Shown here: piece by piece, positions 53,401 to 64,000 of the stretch | How the letters are laid out: each line of letters opens with the position of its first letter | How positions within the stretch are numbered: position 1 is the first letter of the stretch | Assembly: GCF_963675165.1 (NCBI RefSeq) | Contig: NC_087380.1 | Location: forward strand, 1,479,803 to 1,543,802 | Direction: 5' to 3' | Length of the DNA: 64,000 bases | Origin: Halichondria panicea | Lineage: Eukaryota > Porifera > Demospongiae > Suberitida > Halichondriidae | Made by a program: the position numbers and the translations under genes | Notes under the pieces: model-generated | Databases searched by the model: none | What the model was told of the DNA's origin: nothing | The model's input: the letters and a program-made list of their open reading frames with translations, nothing else

Positions 53401-54958
53401 AGGGTTGATCAATTTGAAACAATAGAATCCGCAAAACCTAAATTATTACTAGTAAATACACACAATCCTTGCCAGAACGCGCAAAGGGTCAACTTTTCTG
53501 CTGATTTGGCTCATTCGCAAAGGTTTTTCACCAGTAAAATATTCTAGTACTACGGTATTAGATTGTTCCTCTAGTTGGGTGAGCCAAAGCACATGTACCC
53601 GATTGGTAGGCATGGGATACCAGTGCGTGTGACTGGAGACTTTAGAAGGTGATGTTCCTCGAGGTAAGGCAGTGGTTGGACTACTCCGCGTTAACCACGT
53701 TTAACTCCTTAACTACATGCTCGTGTGCGTGAGTGAGCAGGGTTCTATCTAGTGGGGGGGCAGGGGGGAAGCTTACCCCCCAAACTATCCAACTTCCCCC
53801 CCAAACTATCTAACTTCCCCCCCAAACTTTCCAGCTTCCCCCCTGGTACCTTCTTGCACTTACACTGTACTAATACCCACTTTTGCATACTATTGTGGAG
53901 TACATGTAGATTGTAGTACTGCCATAGATACTATATTCCTATGGTACTATACTGCACTATTCTATAATTGATAACTAGTGCTCTAGAAGAAGTTATTTAT
54001 CACTACAAACATTCCAAGCAAAGAAGAATAATGCTTTAATAATTATACACATTTGTGAACCTCTATTTGTGCACCTCAAATTTTTAAGTAAAAGACCTTA
54101 TTTGGCTCAAATTGCGTCTCTGGCCATCTAGAATAAAAAATTTTCCGGGGGAGGACCCCTGGACCCCCCTTTCAGCCTATGGCTTGTGCTTTGCACTCGC
54201 CGTAGGCTTCCCCCCCAAAATATTTCTTCTAGATAGAACCCTGGTGAGTGTCATGTAACTATGTTAGGGATGCTTTAAAACTGAATAATTTGTCTGTATT
54301 CAACTCACATCCGTTAGCAGGTTTTAGGTAGAAAGCTTTCCCTTTTCTCTTCGGTTTGGTCTGTACTTCCGTCTGTACTTCTGTAAGAGCGTCAAAACCC
54401 TCAATAAATTGCACATCCAAAGCACATGGGAAATGTTACTTTCCCCCAGTGTATACAAGTGTATAATGAACGGTATGCAACAAATATTTTCAGCACACAA
54501 TGAATAATGTACCAGCAGCGGCTTGCTCCACAGGTTCCTCAATAACTTCCTCCTCCTCCTTGACCTTCTTCTTTTTTTTCTTTCCTGCCTTCGCAGAACC
54601 TCCACCGTTGGCACTAGCACTGGGGGGAGGAGGGGGCTTGGTAATGACAGGGGCGGAGGATTTCTTCCTCTTGGAGGGGGACGAGTGAGTGGGCAGGGGT
54701 GAGTATGTGGGCGGGGAAACTAGAGTATCGTGCATTGTTGACTGATCACGCTTGGAGGACTTCTTTCGCTTTTTTGTTTGCAGATCATCTGCAAAATGAT
54801 AAAATCAATTGGTGAATTTTTGGGATCCGAGCCTGAGACATGTATTTACATTATAACACGCATCTACCAACACATAATTTTTATACAGAATGCATCTTAT
54901 GAATCTCACCAACAGAGGAGTCTGTAGAATGTCTTTTTCTGCCACTTCTTCTCTCCAT
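50478..54958 (-). CDS. UBF-like nuclear protein with two HMG boxes and an acidic tail (516 aa)
   Basis: Twelve exons sum to 1,551 nt in phase: 54958-54910, 54788-54513, 54380-54309, 53289-53120, 52854-52759, 52628-52508, 52129-51997, 51742-51682, 51548-51393, 51332-51232, 51079-50884, 50597-50478. The N-terminus is basic and low-complexity (KKKKKKVKEEEEVIEEP). HMG box 1 (residues ~225-300) starts FPKAPPTPYMLFVRIK and includes KWQSIGTEKQDKYRQQYQDL, close to UBF box 1. Box 2 (~330-410) is FLPKPPPSAYMLFCKAKR to YKESYDNEKRRHKEQMKIF. The tail is Ser/acidic (TSSSEGEEESEGG, DDSSDSDQ), as in UBF. Vertebrate UBF has six boxes, so this is a short form or a different UBF-type protein. Expected role: HMG-box architecture on rDNA for Pol I. 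Confidence 0.75.
52205..52340. repeat. Dispersed intron repeat R1 (UBF-like intron 6)
   Basis: A copy of the repeat at 43109-43250 in the same orientation, sharing ATGTGCCCACACTGGTCG and GCAAATTTATGTGCTGAATT. Confidence 0.7.
53354..53557. mobile_element. MITE family M1, copy 3
   Basis: Ends are TACCGTATTAAATGTTTTGC and its inverted partner AATATTCTAGTACTACGGTA. The interior matches 3480-3699. Inserted in intron 3 of the UBF-like gene. Confidence 0.85.
53738..54243. mobile_element. TIR element (506 bp) in UBF-like intron 3
   Basis: CAGGGTTCTATCTAG is inverted at the right end (CTAGATAGAACCCTG). Next to the left end, a CTTCCCCCCCAAACTWTCYA unit is repeated about three times, and a lone TTCCCCCCCAAAA lies near the right end. 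Non-coding. Confidence 0.8.
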
Positions 54959-55062
54959 CTTGCAATTTAGCTCACGTGGTTGTTGGTGTGCATTATTTAG
55001 AAAGAAGGGAGGAGCTGCTCAATGCACAGAGTACAAAGTTCTTGTAACACTGAGTCAAAGAA
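54959..55062. promoter_or_regulatory. Compact bidirectional promoter with CACGTG at 54973-54978
   Basis: Only 104 bp separate the UBF-like ATG (54958) from the phosphatase ATG (55063). The E-box is 15 bp upstream of the UBF-like start codon, so it may lie in the 5' UTR or core promoter. Confidence 0.6.
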
Positions 55063-56950
55063 ATGGAAGAAGTGTTTTCTCTTGTCCTGTGCTTATGTTT
55101 GCTAGTGGCGACCTCAGACGCGAGTGGAGACAAGCCTAGACTGGTCTTCAATAGTGAGGGAGAGTTCAAGCTCTCTGTGTTCGCTGATTGTGAGTTTTGA
55201 AGGATTGAAATCCTTTGTAGGTACGTAAACAAATCTTACATTTGACAATAATTATTTTTCGGTCATAATTATAGTGCATTATGGAGAAGCTGAGAACAAG
55301 ACTTGGGGACCCCAACAAGATGTGGTAAGATGTTCAATATTTCACCAAAGCTGTATAAATAGATTTATCTGTTGCCTCGCTAGAATTCTACGATTGTGAT
55401 GGAGAAAATGTTGTTCATGGAGAGCCCACATTTTGTCGTCTATTTGGGAGGTAATTCATTTTTATCATTGATATAAATATAAATGCGTGAGGTTTGTCTT
55501 CATCCTGCAGATCAGATAACGGGTGAGAACATTGGTAGCAATGCGACTGTGTACTGGTCCAAGGTGGTGCAGCCATGTGTCATTACCTCAACCAGATGGG
55601 CCACCATATTTGGTAACCATGGTGAGTTGAAACCTGTTTTTCTCAAGTGTGTTACATGTAGTTGCATGTTTTCAGTGTTAAGATTGTCACACTTTTTTTC
55701 TCATTCAGATGATTTAAGTGCGTCCGGTGGTACAAGAAAAGACCTTCTGTCGGTTGATACGAAATATACACTCTCCTATTCTCAGTTTGGGCCGGTGAGT
55801 GATCACATGACGATCACATGACTGTATGAATTATATCCCCTTTTATTTAGCTGAACCTTCATGGACTTACAAACTACTATCTCCTAATCTTCAGCACAGA
55901 AACAGCCAAGGTATATAATTTAAGAGTTAGTTCGATTTAGATACCCTGTATTGTATTGGATTACATACCTGTATTGATGTCATGTGACCCACTGCATGTG
56001 TAGACGCCGTCCTGGATACTGTACATGCTCGACAGTGGAGGAGGGAGTTACCAGGAGCTGGTGTATGACGATCAAATCGAATGGTGGGACTACATTTATA
56101 TGATTCATAATTATGTTAAGAAAAATCTCCATTTTCCTTTTAGGGTTGTGGATACGTCCAGTGAACTAACTGCCAAATATGGAGACATTCCTGCTATTGC
56201 CTTTTCCCACATTCCAAGGTAAGGATATACATTACCTTTTAGTGTTCTCATATTATATCTCTGTTACCCCTCTCCCCCTACTTGTGTATATATCAACTGT
56301 CCCTCCCCCCTCCATTGCAGCACTGGATACCAGAAGGATACTCTCCTAACTTGTGTCAAGGCACTGCCAATGATACCATCTCTCCACAAACACAGGCAAA
56401 CAGTGAGTGTGCTCCTCCTACCTTTAGTCTCATCCCCACACCCAATATCTGCTCTTATTAATCGCTTAGAGGTATGTGTATAGGAGGCTAACAAAATACT
56501 GGTTTATTCCCTCCCCCACACACACCACACACACACATTGTAGAGTTGATATCGACTCTGTTCACTCAGGCCAATGTACGCATGACTGTGGTGGGTCATA
56601 ACCATGGCAACGATTGGTGCTGTCCCGTACTAGGCTCTGATCACATGATCTGCTACGCCAGACACACTGGCTATGGGGGCTATGGAACGTGAGTGCACAG
56701 TAGTACAATATGATCAATCTCTCTACATCACTTTGACCCAAAATTATACCCTTTTGGGAAAACCTCATTTCAATGTAGCTGGCCTTGCTCTGTTGGTGTG
56801 ATAGAGAGTTTTCAAAAATGTATTGATAAGTCTGAATACCTTACACCCCCCCCCCCCTCTAGTTGGATGAGGGGATCGCGTGTGTTGGTACTCAAGGAGC
56901 AGGGACAGTACAGCACTTACGTCAGAATGGAAGATGGCAGGGTCATCTAA
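55063..56950 (+). CDS. Secreted metallophosphoesterase, purple-acid-phosphatase/DCR2-like (322 aa)
   Basis: Eleven exons sum to 969 nt in phase: 55063-55189, 55275-55324, 55384-55450, 55511-55621, 55709-55794, 55851-55910, 56004-56083, 56144-56218, 56321-56402, 56546-56688, 56863-56950. A signal peptide (MEEVFSLVLCLCLLVATSDA) leads into the full calcineurin-like metal-site set: FADLHYGE (D-H), VVYLGDQITGEN (GD), IFGNHDD (GNHD), IAFSHIP (H) and [12 protein letters not shown] (GHxH). An active dinuclear phosphoesterase is therefore plausible; secretion or lysosomal targeting is inferred. The last two exons are duplicated at 60950-61351. The ninth intron ends in a CA-rich tract. Confidence 0.88.
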
Positions 56951-57187
56951 TTCAGAATGACTGTTAGCTACACTTATAAATTTTCTGTAAAAAGTACATA
57001 ATCTGCAATGACATTCAAATATTAAATCTACATTCTCAACTCAGCGGTTAGGTATAGATAGGGTGGGTACAGGATGAGTGTGTGTGCGTGTTTGAGTGGC
57101 TAAGGTTGCTCTGCTATGGCCATGTGGGTGGGTAAAGATCATTACTGAAAAATAACTGTTTTGGATGTGTCTCATGCAAGCCACAAT
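56951..57187. other. Short same-strand spacer
   Basis: Phosphatase 3' flank and promoter of the sushi/Ig receptor. The last ~60 bp (GGGTAAAGATCATTACTGAA) recur before the second sushi gene at 61632, so the spacer belongs to a duplicated unit. Confidence 0.6.
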
Positions 57188-59918
57188 ATGCAAGCAATGA
57201 AGACTCAAGGTGTTCTGCTTCTGCTACTTTTGCTGTTGTGTGCTGTGTCCACCTGCTGGGGACAGCAAGGTAATCCTGTGGTAATGATTTGCTATTGGTA
57301 GTAGGTGCACAATGGTCACCATATCCTATCACCTTCTCACAGTGATCTGCTTGTCCCTCACTCCCCCCACCAATGGGGTCATCTCCTACTCTGATCCAAC
57401 ACTGGGCGATGGTACTGTGGCCACCTATGCTTGTAACACTGGCTACACTCTCAGTGGAGTCAGCAGCACCACCAGGACTTGTGGGAGTGATGGAGTGTGG
57501 AGTGGGTTCGCTCCAAATTGTCAGCGTAAGTGGAATAAATTTTGTACTGTTTGTTTGTTGAGTGCATTGTCTCCCATACAGCTGACTGCCCTGACTTACC
57601 CTCACTGAACAACGGGATGATTATGTACAGTGCTGGATTCCCTGACAACAGACCTTTCATATCTACAGCTACACACTCCTGTAACACTGGCTACACTCTC
57701 ACTGGAGGTACCACCAGGACTTGTCTGAATGGAGGGAGTTGGGATGGGTCACCTCCAACTTGTCAAGGTGAGTTCTGTAACTCTTGTGACAGTTTGTGTT
57801 TATGAGTTTATATGCATATATAATGCATAAACCCAAGAAAGATTGCGCTTATGGAATTGCTGTTGTAATGTTCACTATTTCAGGAGCTTGTTTTGATTTA
57901 CCACCACTAATGAATGGAGGCATTACTTACACTGATGGACTTGTTGACAGCAGACCTATTAATACAATTGCTACCTTCACTTGTGACAATGGCTACACTC
58001 TCACTGGAGGGGGTTTCAGAGCTTGTCAGAATGATAGGACCTGGAGTGGAACAACTCAAACCTGTCAATGTGAGTTCCACTACATCTTAACAGTTGCTTC
58101 ACCTTTCCTTTCTTGATACAGTAACCACTGAACCACCCACCACCTGTCCTGACCTCACTGTACCTGCCAATGGAGTGATCAGCTACAATATGGGGACAAG
58201 ACCAGTGGACACTGTGGCCACTCACACCTGTGACACTGGCTACACTCTCGATGGAGGTAGCACCAGGACGTGTGGGAGTGATGGAGTGTGGAGTGGGTCA
58301 GCTCTAACTTGTCAAGGTAATGAGTACAAGCTAGTGTGTTGATGGTTGACAGATTGTGCTGTCTCCACAGCCACCTGTCCTGACCTCACTGTACCAGCCA
58401 ATGGAATGATCAGCTACACTCCAACCTCCATCCCCAGACTCCAGGGAACAGTGGCTACACACAGCTGTGACGAGGGGTATAGACTGTCTGGTGGGATAGA
58501 GAGAATGTGTCAGTCTGACAGAACGTGGAGTGGAGTGATCATCACCTGCCAACAATGTATGTTGGTCTACTATAATTATAGTCATTCCAGCCCTCACCCC
58601 ACCCACAGTACTTCCTGTCTACGTCTCCTTGGGATTCACCAACTATGCTGCTATGAACTCACAGGTTGCCATAGACACCATCGGGGAGACTGATGATGAG
58701 GCGCTTATCTGCAAAACGGACAATGCTCGGTGTTGTCGCGGAAGCGATGGTCTTGCAGCTGGAGAGTGGAGGTTTCCCAATGGAGACGTTGTTCCCAGAC
58801 GTGCTGATTTCGACACCTCTGTTCCTTTTGTCTCCTCTCGAGATACAGGTGCACTCAGACTCCATCGTCGAGGGTCTGTGTCAGGCCCCACTGGCTCCTA
58901 CTGCTGTGTGATTCCTGACAATACTGGAGTAGATGTGACATTCTGTGTGCAGTTAGGTAAGTGGGTCTGTGTTCTCATCCTGTTACTGTATTATCCTGTG
59001 TTTCAGTGACTGGAGTCATCACAGTCATCACTACCTCTCCCCCCACTGCAAGTAAGTGGTACTATTATTGAGTTGTTAGGACTAAATTGGTACAAATTAG
59101 CAACTTACGGGTTGTCATTGTTTCCATTACAGCCTCTACTGATGAGAGCTGTCTCTGTCAGTGTCCCCAGAGTGACAGCACTGGTGCTGTGGTGGGAGGA
59201 GTGGTGGCCCTGGTAGCAGTGATTGCAGTGACTGTAGTGATGGTGACCTACCTAGTGCTCCGGTACAAGAGAGGAGGGAAAATGTGAGTTTGTTTAAAGT
59301 AGTTTGTGTCATTAGTTTAAGTAGACACACTTTGTTCAGTGTAAACAAGCTTCTTATGAACTTAACAAACTGAAAGCTTTTATTGTCATAATTAAACAAG
59401 CTGTTATGACAAATTTCTACTAAGTATTGTTGTATGTTTGAGCAAAAGATCAAAGAAACCACAGTGGAAATATATATGGCATATTGCACAGTGAAGCCAG
59501 GTACATCAAAGCTAACATGTTACCGCAGTGCAATATGCCATATATTTGCACAGCCAGAAAGCTTGGACGAAAGTTAGAATGATCTCGTTCCTACAACTCA
59601 CTTTTTGTGGTATCAAAGTAAGGAATGCAGAATGCTATGCTTCTCCCACGCAACAAATCAGTTTTTGCATAATCACTCGTGCTCATGCAATAACTAAACT
59701 AATACATATCATCCACACACAGGACTGTTCCTCGAGATATCTCCCTTACTGACCAGGGTCAAAGTGCAGCTGCTACCTACGAGACCGTCCCTGCCACTTA
59801 TGAGGAGATCCCAGCCTCTAGAGAGGTCAAAGGTGACTACAGCTACACACAGAACAATGCCTACTCGACTGTGAGTGGGCGTGAGGCTCCTGCTGCTGAA
59901 GGAATATATGATAACTGA
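57188..59918 (+). CDS. Sushi/Ig single-pass receptor with tyrosine-rich tail (585 aa)
   Basis: Ten exons sum to 1,758 nt in phase: 57188-57269, 57343-57525, 57582-57767, 57884-58069, 58122-58316, 58371-58556, 58609-58956, 59007-59051, 59133-59283, 59723-59918. A signal peptide (VLLLLLLLLCAVSTCWGQ) is followed by five CCP/sushi domains, one per exon, each with CxxLxxPxNG...CxxGYxLxGG...RTC...WSGxxPxCQ. Next is an Ig-like domain (~residues 341-455; LICKTDNARCC to SYCCVIPD), a Cys-rich stalk and a membrane helix (~489-512, AVVGGVVALVAVIAVTVVMV). The tail has six tyrosines, including TYETV (Y540) and TYEEI (Y547); YEEI is the classic Src-family SH2 docking sequence. Likely a recognition or adhesion receptor. 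A later in-frame ATG is possible at 57197. Confidence 0.85.
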
Positions 59919-60049
59919 ACTATCACATGACTCCATTTCTCATTAAATATCACGTTTAATTTGTATTTTTTTAGTTGATGCAGAGCATGTAGATATTATA
60001 TTTTATACGTGCTTCATCAGCCCACTATGTTCGTGTACAACGTGATAAT

Positions 60050-60885
60050 TCAAAGACACGTTGGTCGGCATGGGTGTGGGTAAAGATCATTAATGGAACA
60101 ACTTCTTAATGGAGAGGATGCTACTGGTGGTCTGCCCTCTCTCACCTGTCATACTGACCTCATTGCCAGCTGCTGTAGTAACGCTGACAACAATTATGGC
60201 ATAGTAGTGTGTTACTGGGCTGTAGTGCCTCAGTAACTGCTGGAGATCAGTTCTACACTATAACAAGAATGGTCCTCAGCTCATCAGACTATACCGTAGG
60301 CAGGCTAACAACCCCCTCACTCTAACCGGGTCCTACTGTTGTACTGTACCAACTACTGGAGGAGATATGACCCTCTGTGCTAACCTGGGTGAGTGGATTG
60401 CACAATGGTCAGTAATCTAATATCATCTGTACACAGTGGTGTGTATGTCCCTTCCTCCCACCACCAATGGAGGGGTCTCCTACTCTGACCCAACACTGGG
60501 TCTAAACACTGTGGCCACCTATACCTGTAACAATGGCTATGCTCTCACTGGAGGGTGCACCACCGGGACTTGTGGGAGTGATGAAGTGTGGAGTGGGTCA
60601 GCTCCAACTTGTCAAGGTAAGTGGAGTGGACTTTGTACTGTTTGTTTGTTGAGTATCATCTCCCATACAGCTAACTGCCCTGACTTACCCTCACTGATCA
60701 ATGGGATGATTATGTACAGTGCTGGATCCATTGACAACAGGTGAGTGTGCTCCTACCTTTAGAGTCTCATCCCCACACCCAATATCCGCTCGGCTTATTA
60801 ACTGCTTAGAGGCTTGTGTAGGAGACTAACAAAATACTGGGCTTCAAAATGTGTATACAATAAGTTTATTTATTCCCTCCCCCCC

Positions 60886-60937
<52 letters not shown>

Positions 60938-61351
60938 CACATTGCAGAGTTGATATCGACTCTGTTTGCTCAGGCCAATGTACGCATGACTGTGGTAGGT
61001 CATAACCATGGCAACGATTGGTGCTGTCCCGTCCCAGGCTCTGATCGCATGATCTGCTACGCCAGACATACTGGCTATGGGGGCTATGGAACGTGAGTGC
61101 ATAGTAGTACGATCAATCTCTGTATGTACATCACTAATTATCCAAAATTATACCCTTTTGGGAAAATAAATACATTTCATGTATTTATTTCACCTCCTGA
61201 GTTTTCAGTTAGTGTATTGTTGATAAGTCTGATTACCTCACTTACCCCCCCTCCCCCCTCTAGTTGGATGAGGGGATCACGTGTGTTGGTACTCAAGGAG
61301 CAGGGACAGTACAGCACTTACGTCAGAATGGAAGACGGCAGGGTCATCTGA
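60050..61351 (+). pseudogene. Chimeric remnant: Ig/sushi receptor exons fused to phosphatase exons
   Basis: Pieces in order: a decayed Ig-like exon (~60110-60390, several stops), an intact sushi exon (60437-60616), a sushi exon cut short at 60740 (MIMYSAGSIDNR), and then sequence matching phosphatase intron 9 with copies of phosphatase exons 10 (60950-61092) and 11 (61263-61351, ending TGA). At the junction ACAACAGGTGAGTGTGCTCC fuses the sushi exon to the phosphatase donor region, so a working GT donor exists. Splicing to the copied exon would not keep the phosphatase frame. Presumably non-functional, although the phosphatase exons themselves remain open. Confidence 0.75.
60889..60940. repeat. 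(CA)n microsatellite before the copied phosphatase exon
   Basis: A CA tract expanded relative to the original copy at ~56520-56537, directly upstream of the 3' splice site of the copied exon. Confidence 0.9.
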
Positions 61352-61690
61352 TTCATAATTATGGACTAATAGTTAAATACATGACTGTTAGCATTTATAG
61401 CTACACTGATCAATTTTCTGGATGAAATACATAATCTGCAAATGATATTTCATAGATTTACATTCTCAACTATCAAACTATGGTATATCCATTACTGATC
61501 ATTGAATTCATGTGAGGACATGATGAGTGTGTGTGTGTGTGTGTGAGGAGATGTAGTGTAAACTAAGGTTGCTCTGTGCTAGTCTGGGGGGGGGCAGACC
61601 TACATACTTGTATGTGTTGGTCATGTAGGTGGGTAAAGATCATTACTGAAAAATAACTGTTTTGGATGTGTCTTATGCAAGCCACAAGGA
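61352..61690. other. Spacer before the second sushi gene
   Basis: It repeats the spacer at 56951-57187 (phosphatase 3' flank, GTGTGTG tract, GGGTAAAGATCATTACTGAA). No independent feature is seen. Confidence 0.6.
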
Positions 61691-63957
61691 ATGGAGACTC
61701 AAGGTGTTCTGCTTCTTTTGTTGTGTGCTGTGTCCACCTGCTGGGGACAGCCAGGTAATACTGTGATAATAATTGCTATTGGTAGATCTAGTAGGTGCTA
61801 GTGGTAATCCTGTGGTAATGATTGTATTGGTAGTAGGTGCTATCCTGGGTGAGTGGATTGCACAAGTCACCATATCCATATCACCTTCTCACTGTGTGTA
61901 TGTACTCAATTGCAAGGTATGATATTGTGTACTTTTACTAATTCACTATTTCAGGAACTTGTTCTGATTTATCACCACTAATGAATGGAGACATTGCCTA
62001 CACTGATGGACTTGCTGACAGCAGACCTATTAATACCATTGCTACCAACACTTGTGACAATGGCTACACTCTCACTGGAGGGGGTTTCAGACAATGTCAG
62101 AATGATGGGACCTGGAGTGGAACAGCTCCAACCTGTTAAGGTGAGTTCCACTACATCTTAACAGTTGCTTGATACAGTGAACACAGGACCCACTGAACCA
62201 CCCACCACCTGTCCTGACCTCACTGTATCAGCCAATGGAATGATCAGCTACAATATGGGGACTGCTAGTCTGAGACCAGTGGGCACTGTGGCCACCTTGA
62301 CTTGTGACACTGGCTACACTCTCAATGGAGTCAGCACCAGGACTTGTGGGAGTGATGGAGGGTGGAGTGGGTTTGTTCCAATATGTCAGCGTACGTGGAA
62401 TGGACTTTGTACTGTTTGTTTGTTGAGTGTATTGTCTCCCATACAGCTAACTGCCGTGACTTACCCTCACTGACCAATGGGATGATTATGTACAGTGCTG
62501 GATCCACTAACAACAGACCTTTCCTCTCTAGTGTTGTGTACTCCTGCAACACTGGCTACACTCTCACTGGAGATACCTTTAGGTTGTTCTGTGTGACTGG
62601 AGGGAGATGGAATGGGTTAGCTCCAATTTGTCAGCGTAACCGTAAGTGTCTGTACTGTTGAATGTATAATTTTCACTATTTCAGAGTTCCACTTCACCTT
62701 TCTTGATACAGTAACCACTGAACCACCCACCACCTGTCCTGACCTCACTGTACCAACCAATGGAATGATCAGCTACAATATGGGGACTGTTAGTCTGAGA
62801 CCAGTGAACACTGTGGCCACCTCCACCTGTGTCATTGGCTACACTCTCAGTGGAGGTACTTTAAGGGTCTGTGTGACTGGAGGAGTTTGGAGTGGGTCAT
62901 ATCCAGTGTGTCAGCGTAAGTTGAATGGACTTTGTACTGTTGTGTAGCTAGATCTTACCATGGCTGGATCTACATGCATGTATACCATAATTATGAGACT
63001 AAAATGTTTTGCGAGCATCCAACATAAGCAAATTTTGAGAGCAGTATTTGTACAACAACACACCCTTGCCAGAACGTAATAGTTGGATCACAAAGTGTCA
63101 CATTTTCTTGATTTGTCTCATTCGCAATGGTTTTACACCAGCAAAATATTCTATAGTAATACGGTATTCGTTCCAGTTCAGTGTGTTTATTGTTGAGTTT
63201 ACCTGTATTGTCTCTCATACAGCTAACTGCCTTGACTTACCCTCACTGACCAATGGGATGATTATGTACAGTGCTGGATCCAGTAACGACAGACCTTTCA
63301 GCTCTAGTGCTACACACTCCTGCAACACTGGCTACACTCTCACTGGAGGTACCACCAGGGTCTGTGTGAGTGGAGGGAGATGGAATGGGTTAGCTCCAAC
63401 TTGTCAGCGTGAGTTCTGTAACTCTTGTACAGTTTGTGTTTGTGAGTTATAGGTACATAAACCCAAGGAAGATTGCATAGGTGGAATTGCTGTTGTAATA
63501 TTTATGTTCACTATTTCAGGACCTTGTTCTGATTTACCACCACTAATGAATGGAGACATTACCTACAGTGGTGGACTTGCTGACAGTAGACCCATTGCTT
63601 TCTTCGCTTGTGACAATGGCTACACTCTCACTGGAGGGAGTTTCAGAGCTTGTCAGAATGATGGGACCTGGGATGGAACTACTCCAACCTGTCAATGTGA
63701 GTTCCACTACATCTTAACAGTTGCTTCACCTTTTCTTGATACAGTGAACACAGGACCCACTGAACCACCCACCACCTGTCCTGACCTCACTGTACCAGCT
63801 AATGGAATGATCAGCTACAATATGGGGACTGCTAGTCTGAGACTAGTGGACACTGTGGTCACCTACACTTGTGACACTGGCTACACTCTCAATAGAGACA
63901 CCACCAGGATCTGTGTGAGTGGAGGGAGATGGAGTGGGTCACCTCCAACTTGTCAAT
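61691..63957 (+). CDS. Second sushi-domain gene, 5' part (runs past window edge); carries an in-frame stop
   Basis: A signal peptide exon 61691-61754 (METQGVLLLLLCAVSTCWGQ) is followed by sushi exons 61955-62140, 62178-62390, 62447-62635, 62712-62915, 63223-63408, 63520-63696 and 63745-63957, all in compatible phase. Exon/intron order mirrors the receptor at 57188, but the homologue of its first sushi exon is missing (remnants at ~61840-61920). The first sushi exon ends ACC TGT TAA G, where paralogous exons have TGT CAA, so the stop at 62137-62139 would give a secreted one-sushi protein unless that exon is skipped. Removal of this phase-symmetric 186-nt exon restores the frame. It may be a pseudogene, a short secreted form, or an alternatively spliced gene. 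Confidence 0.7.
62983..63166. mobile_element. MITE family M1, copy 4 (diverged left end)
   Basis: Inserted in a sushi-gene intron. GTTTTGCGAGCATCCAACAT, CTTGCCAGAACG and the right end AATATTCTATAGTAATACGG match the other M1 copies. The left terminus is degraded. Confidence 0.8.
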
Positions 63958-64000
63958 GTGAGCTCTGTAACTCTTGTACAGTTGAGTATACGCATAAACC

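Overview
The window is eukaryotic. Genes are spliced with short GT-AG introns and alternate with intron-less genes, and AT-rich spacers contain frequent ATAATTAT-type runs, many small inverted-repeat elements and (CA)n tracts. A metazoan nuclear gene set is recognisable: HEATR1/UTP10, mitochondrial CLPP, PWP1, a UBF-like HMG-box protein, glutathione peroxidase, a JMJD8-like protein, and sushi/Ig receptors with a tyrosine-rich tail. Compact genes together with beta-helix multi-pass receptors and sushi/Ig receptors suggest an early-branching animal, most likely a demosponge. That placement is inference.

Layout. Positions 1-16,900 hold a minus-strand tandem array of about eleven related single-exon genes and remnants that I cannot assign to any known family. 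I call them types A, B, C and D. They share an N-terminal helical motif and a C-terminal beta-rich motif, and type B carries a long glycine-zipper segment inserted within the C-terminal module. Several copies are broken. Positions 17,680-25,891 hold the first ~850-880 codons of HEATR1 (minus); the rest of this ~2,100-residue protein is not found downstream. Positions 26,200-34,488 hold two tandem intron-less genes (minus) for ~1,280-residue beta-helix, multi-pass membrane proteins. CLPP (plus, 34,934-39,319) carries a 1.15-kb inverted-repeat element in an intron. An SDR enzyme (minus) and PWP1 (plus) diverge from a ~320-bp spacer. A Cys-type GPX7/8-like peroxidase (minus) and an ankyrin/JMJD8-like membrane protein (plus) diverge from a ~200-bp spacer. 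A UBF-like gene (minus) and a metallophosphoesterase (plus) diverge from a 104-bp spacer. Positions 57,188-64,000 hold a sushi/Ig receptor gene, a chimeric remnant built from receptor and phosphatase exons, and the start of a second sushi gene that continues past the window.

Links between genes. HEATR1, PWP1 and the UBF-like gene all belong to rRNA synthesis or ribosome assembly, and each has a CACGTG E-box within 60 bp of its start codon, as expected for the holozoan ribosome-biogenesis regulon. The GPX and JMJD8-like genes, both predicted to act in the secretory pathway, share one spacer with a perfect TGACGTCA site. Repeat activity has shaped many splice sites: (CA)n tracts abut several 3' splice sites, and two minisatellites in HEATR1 have copied a 3' splice site several times.

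The strongest candidate for something undescribed is the A/B/C/D array, especially the type B architecture. Some frame breaks there could be assembly errors, and every exon model is read by eye from splice signals and reading phase.
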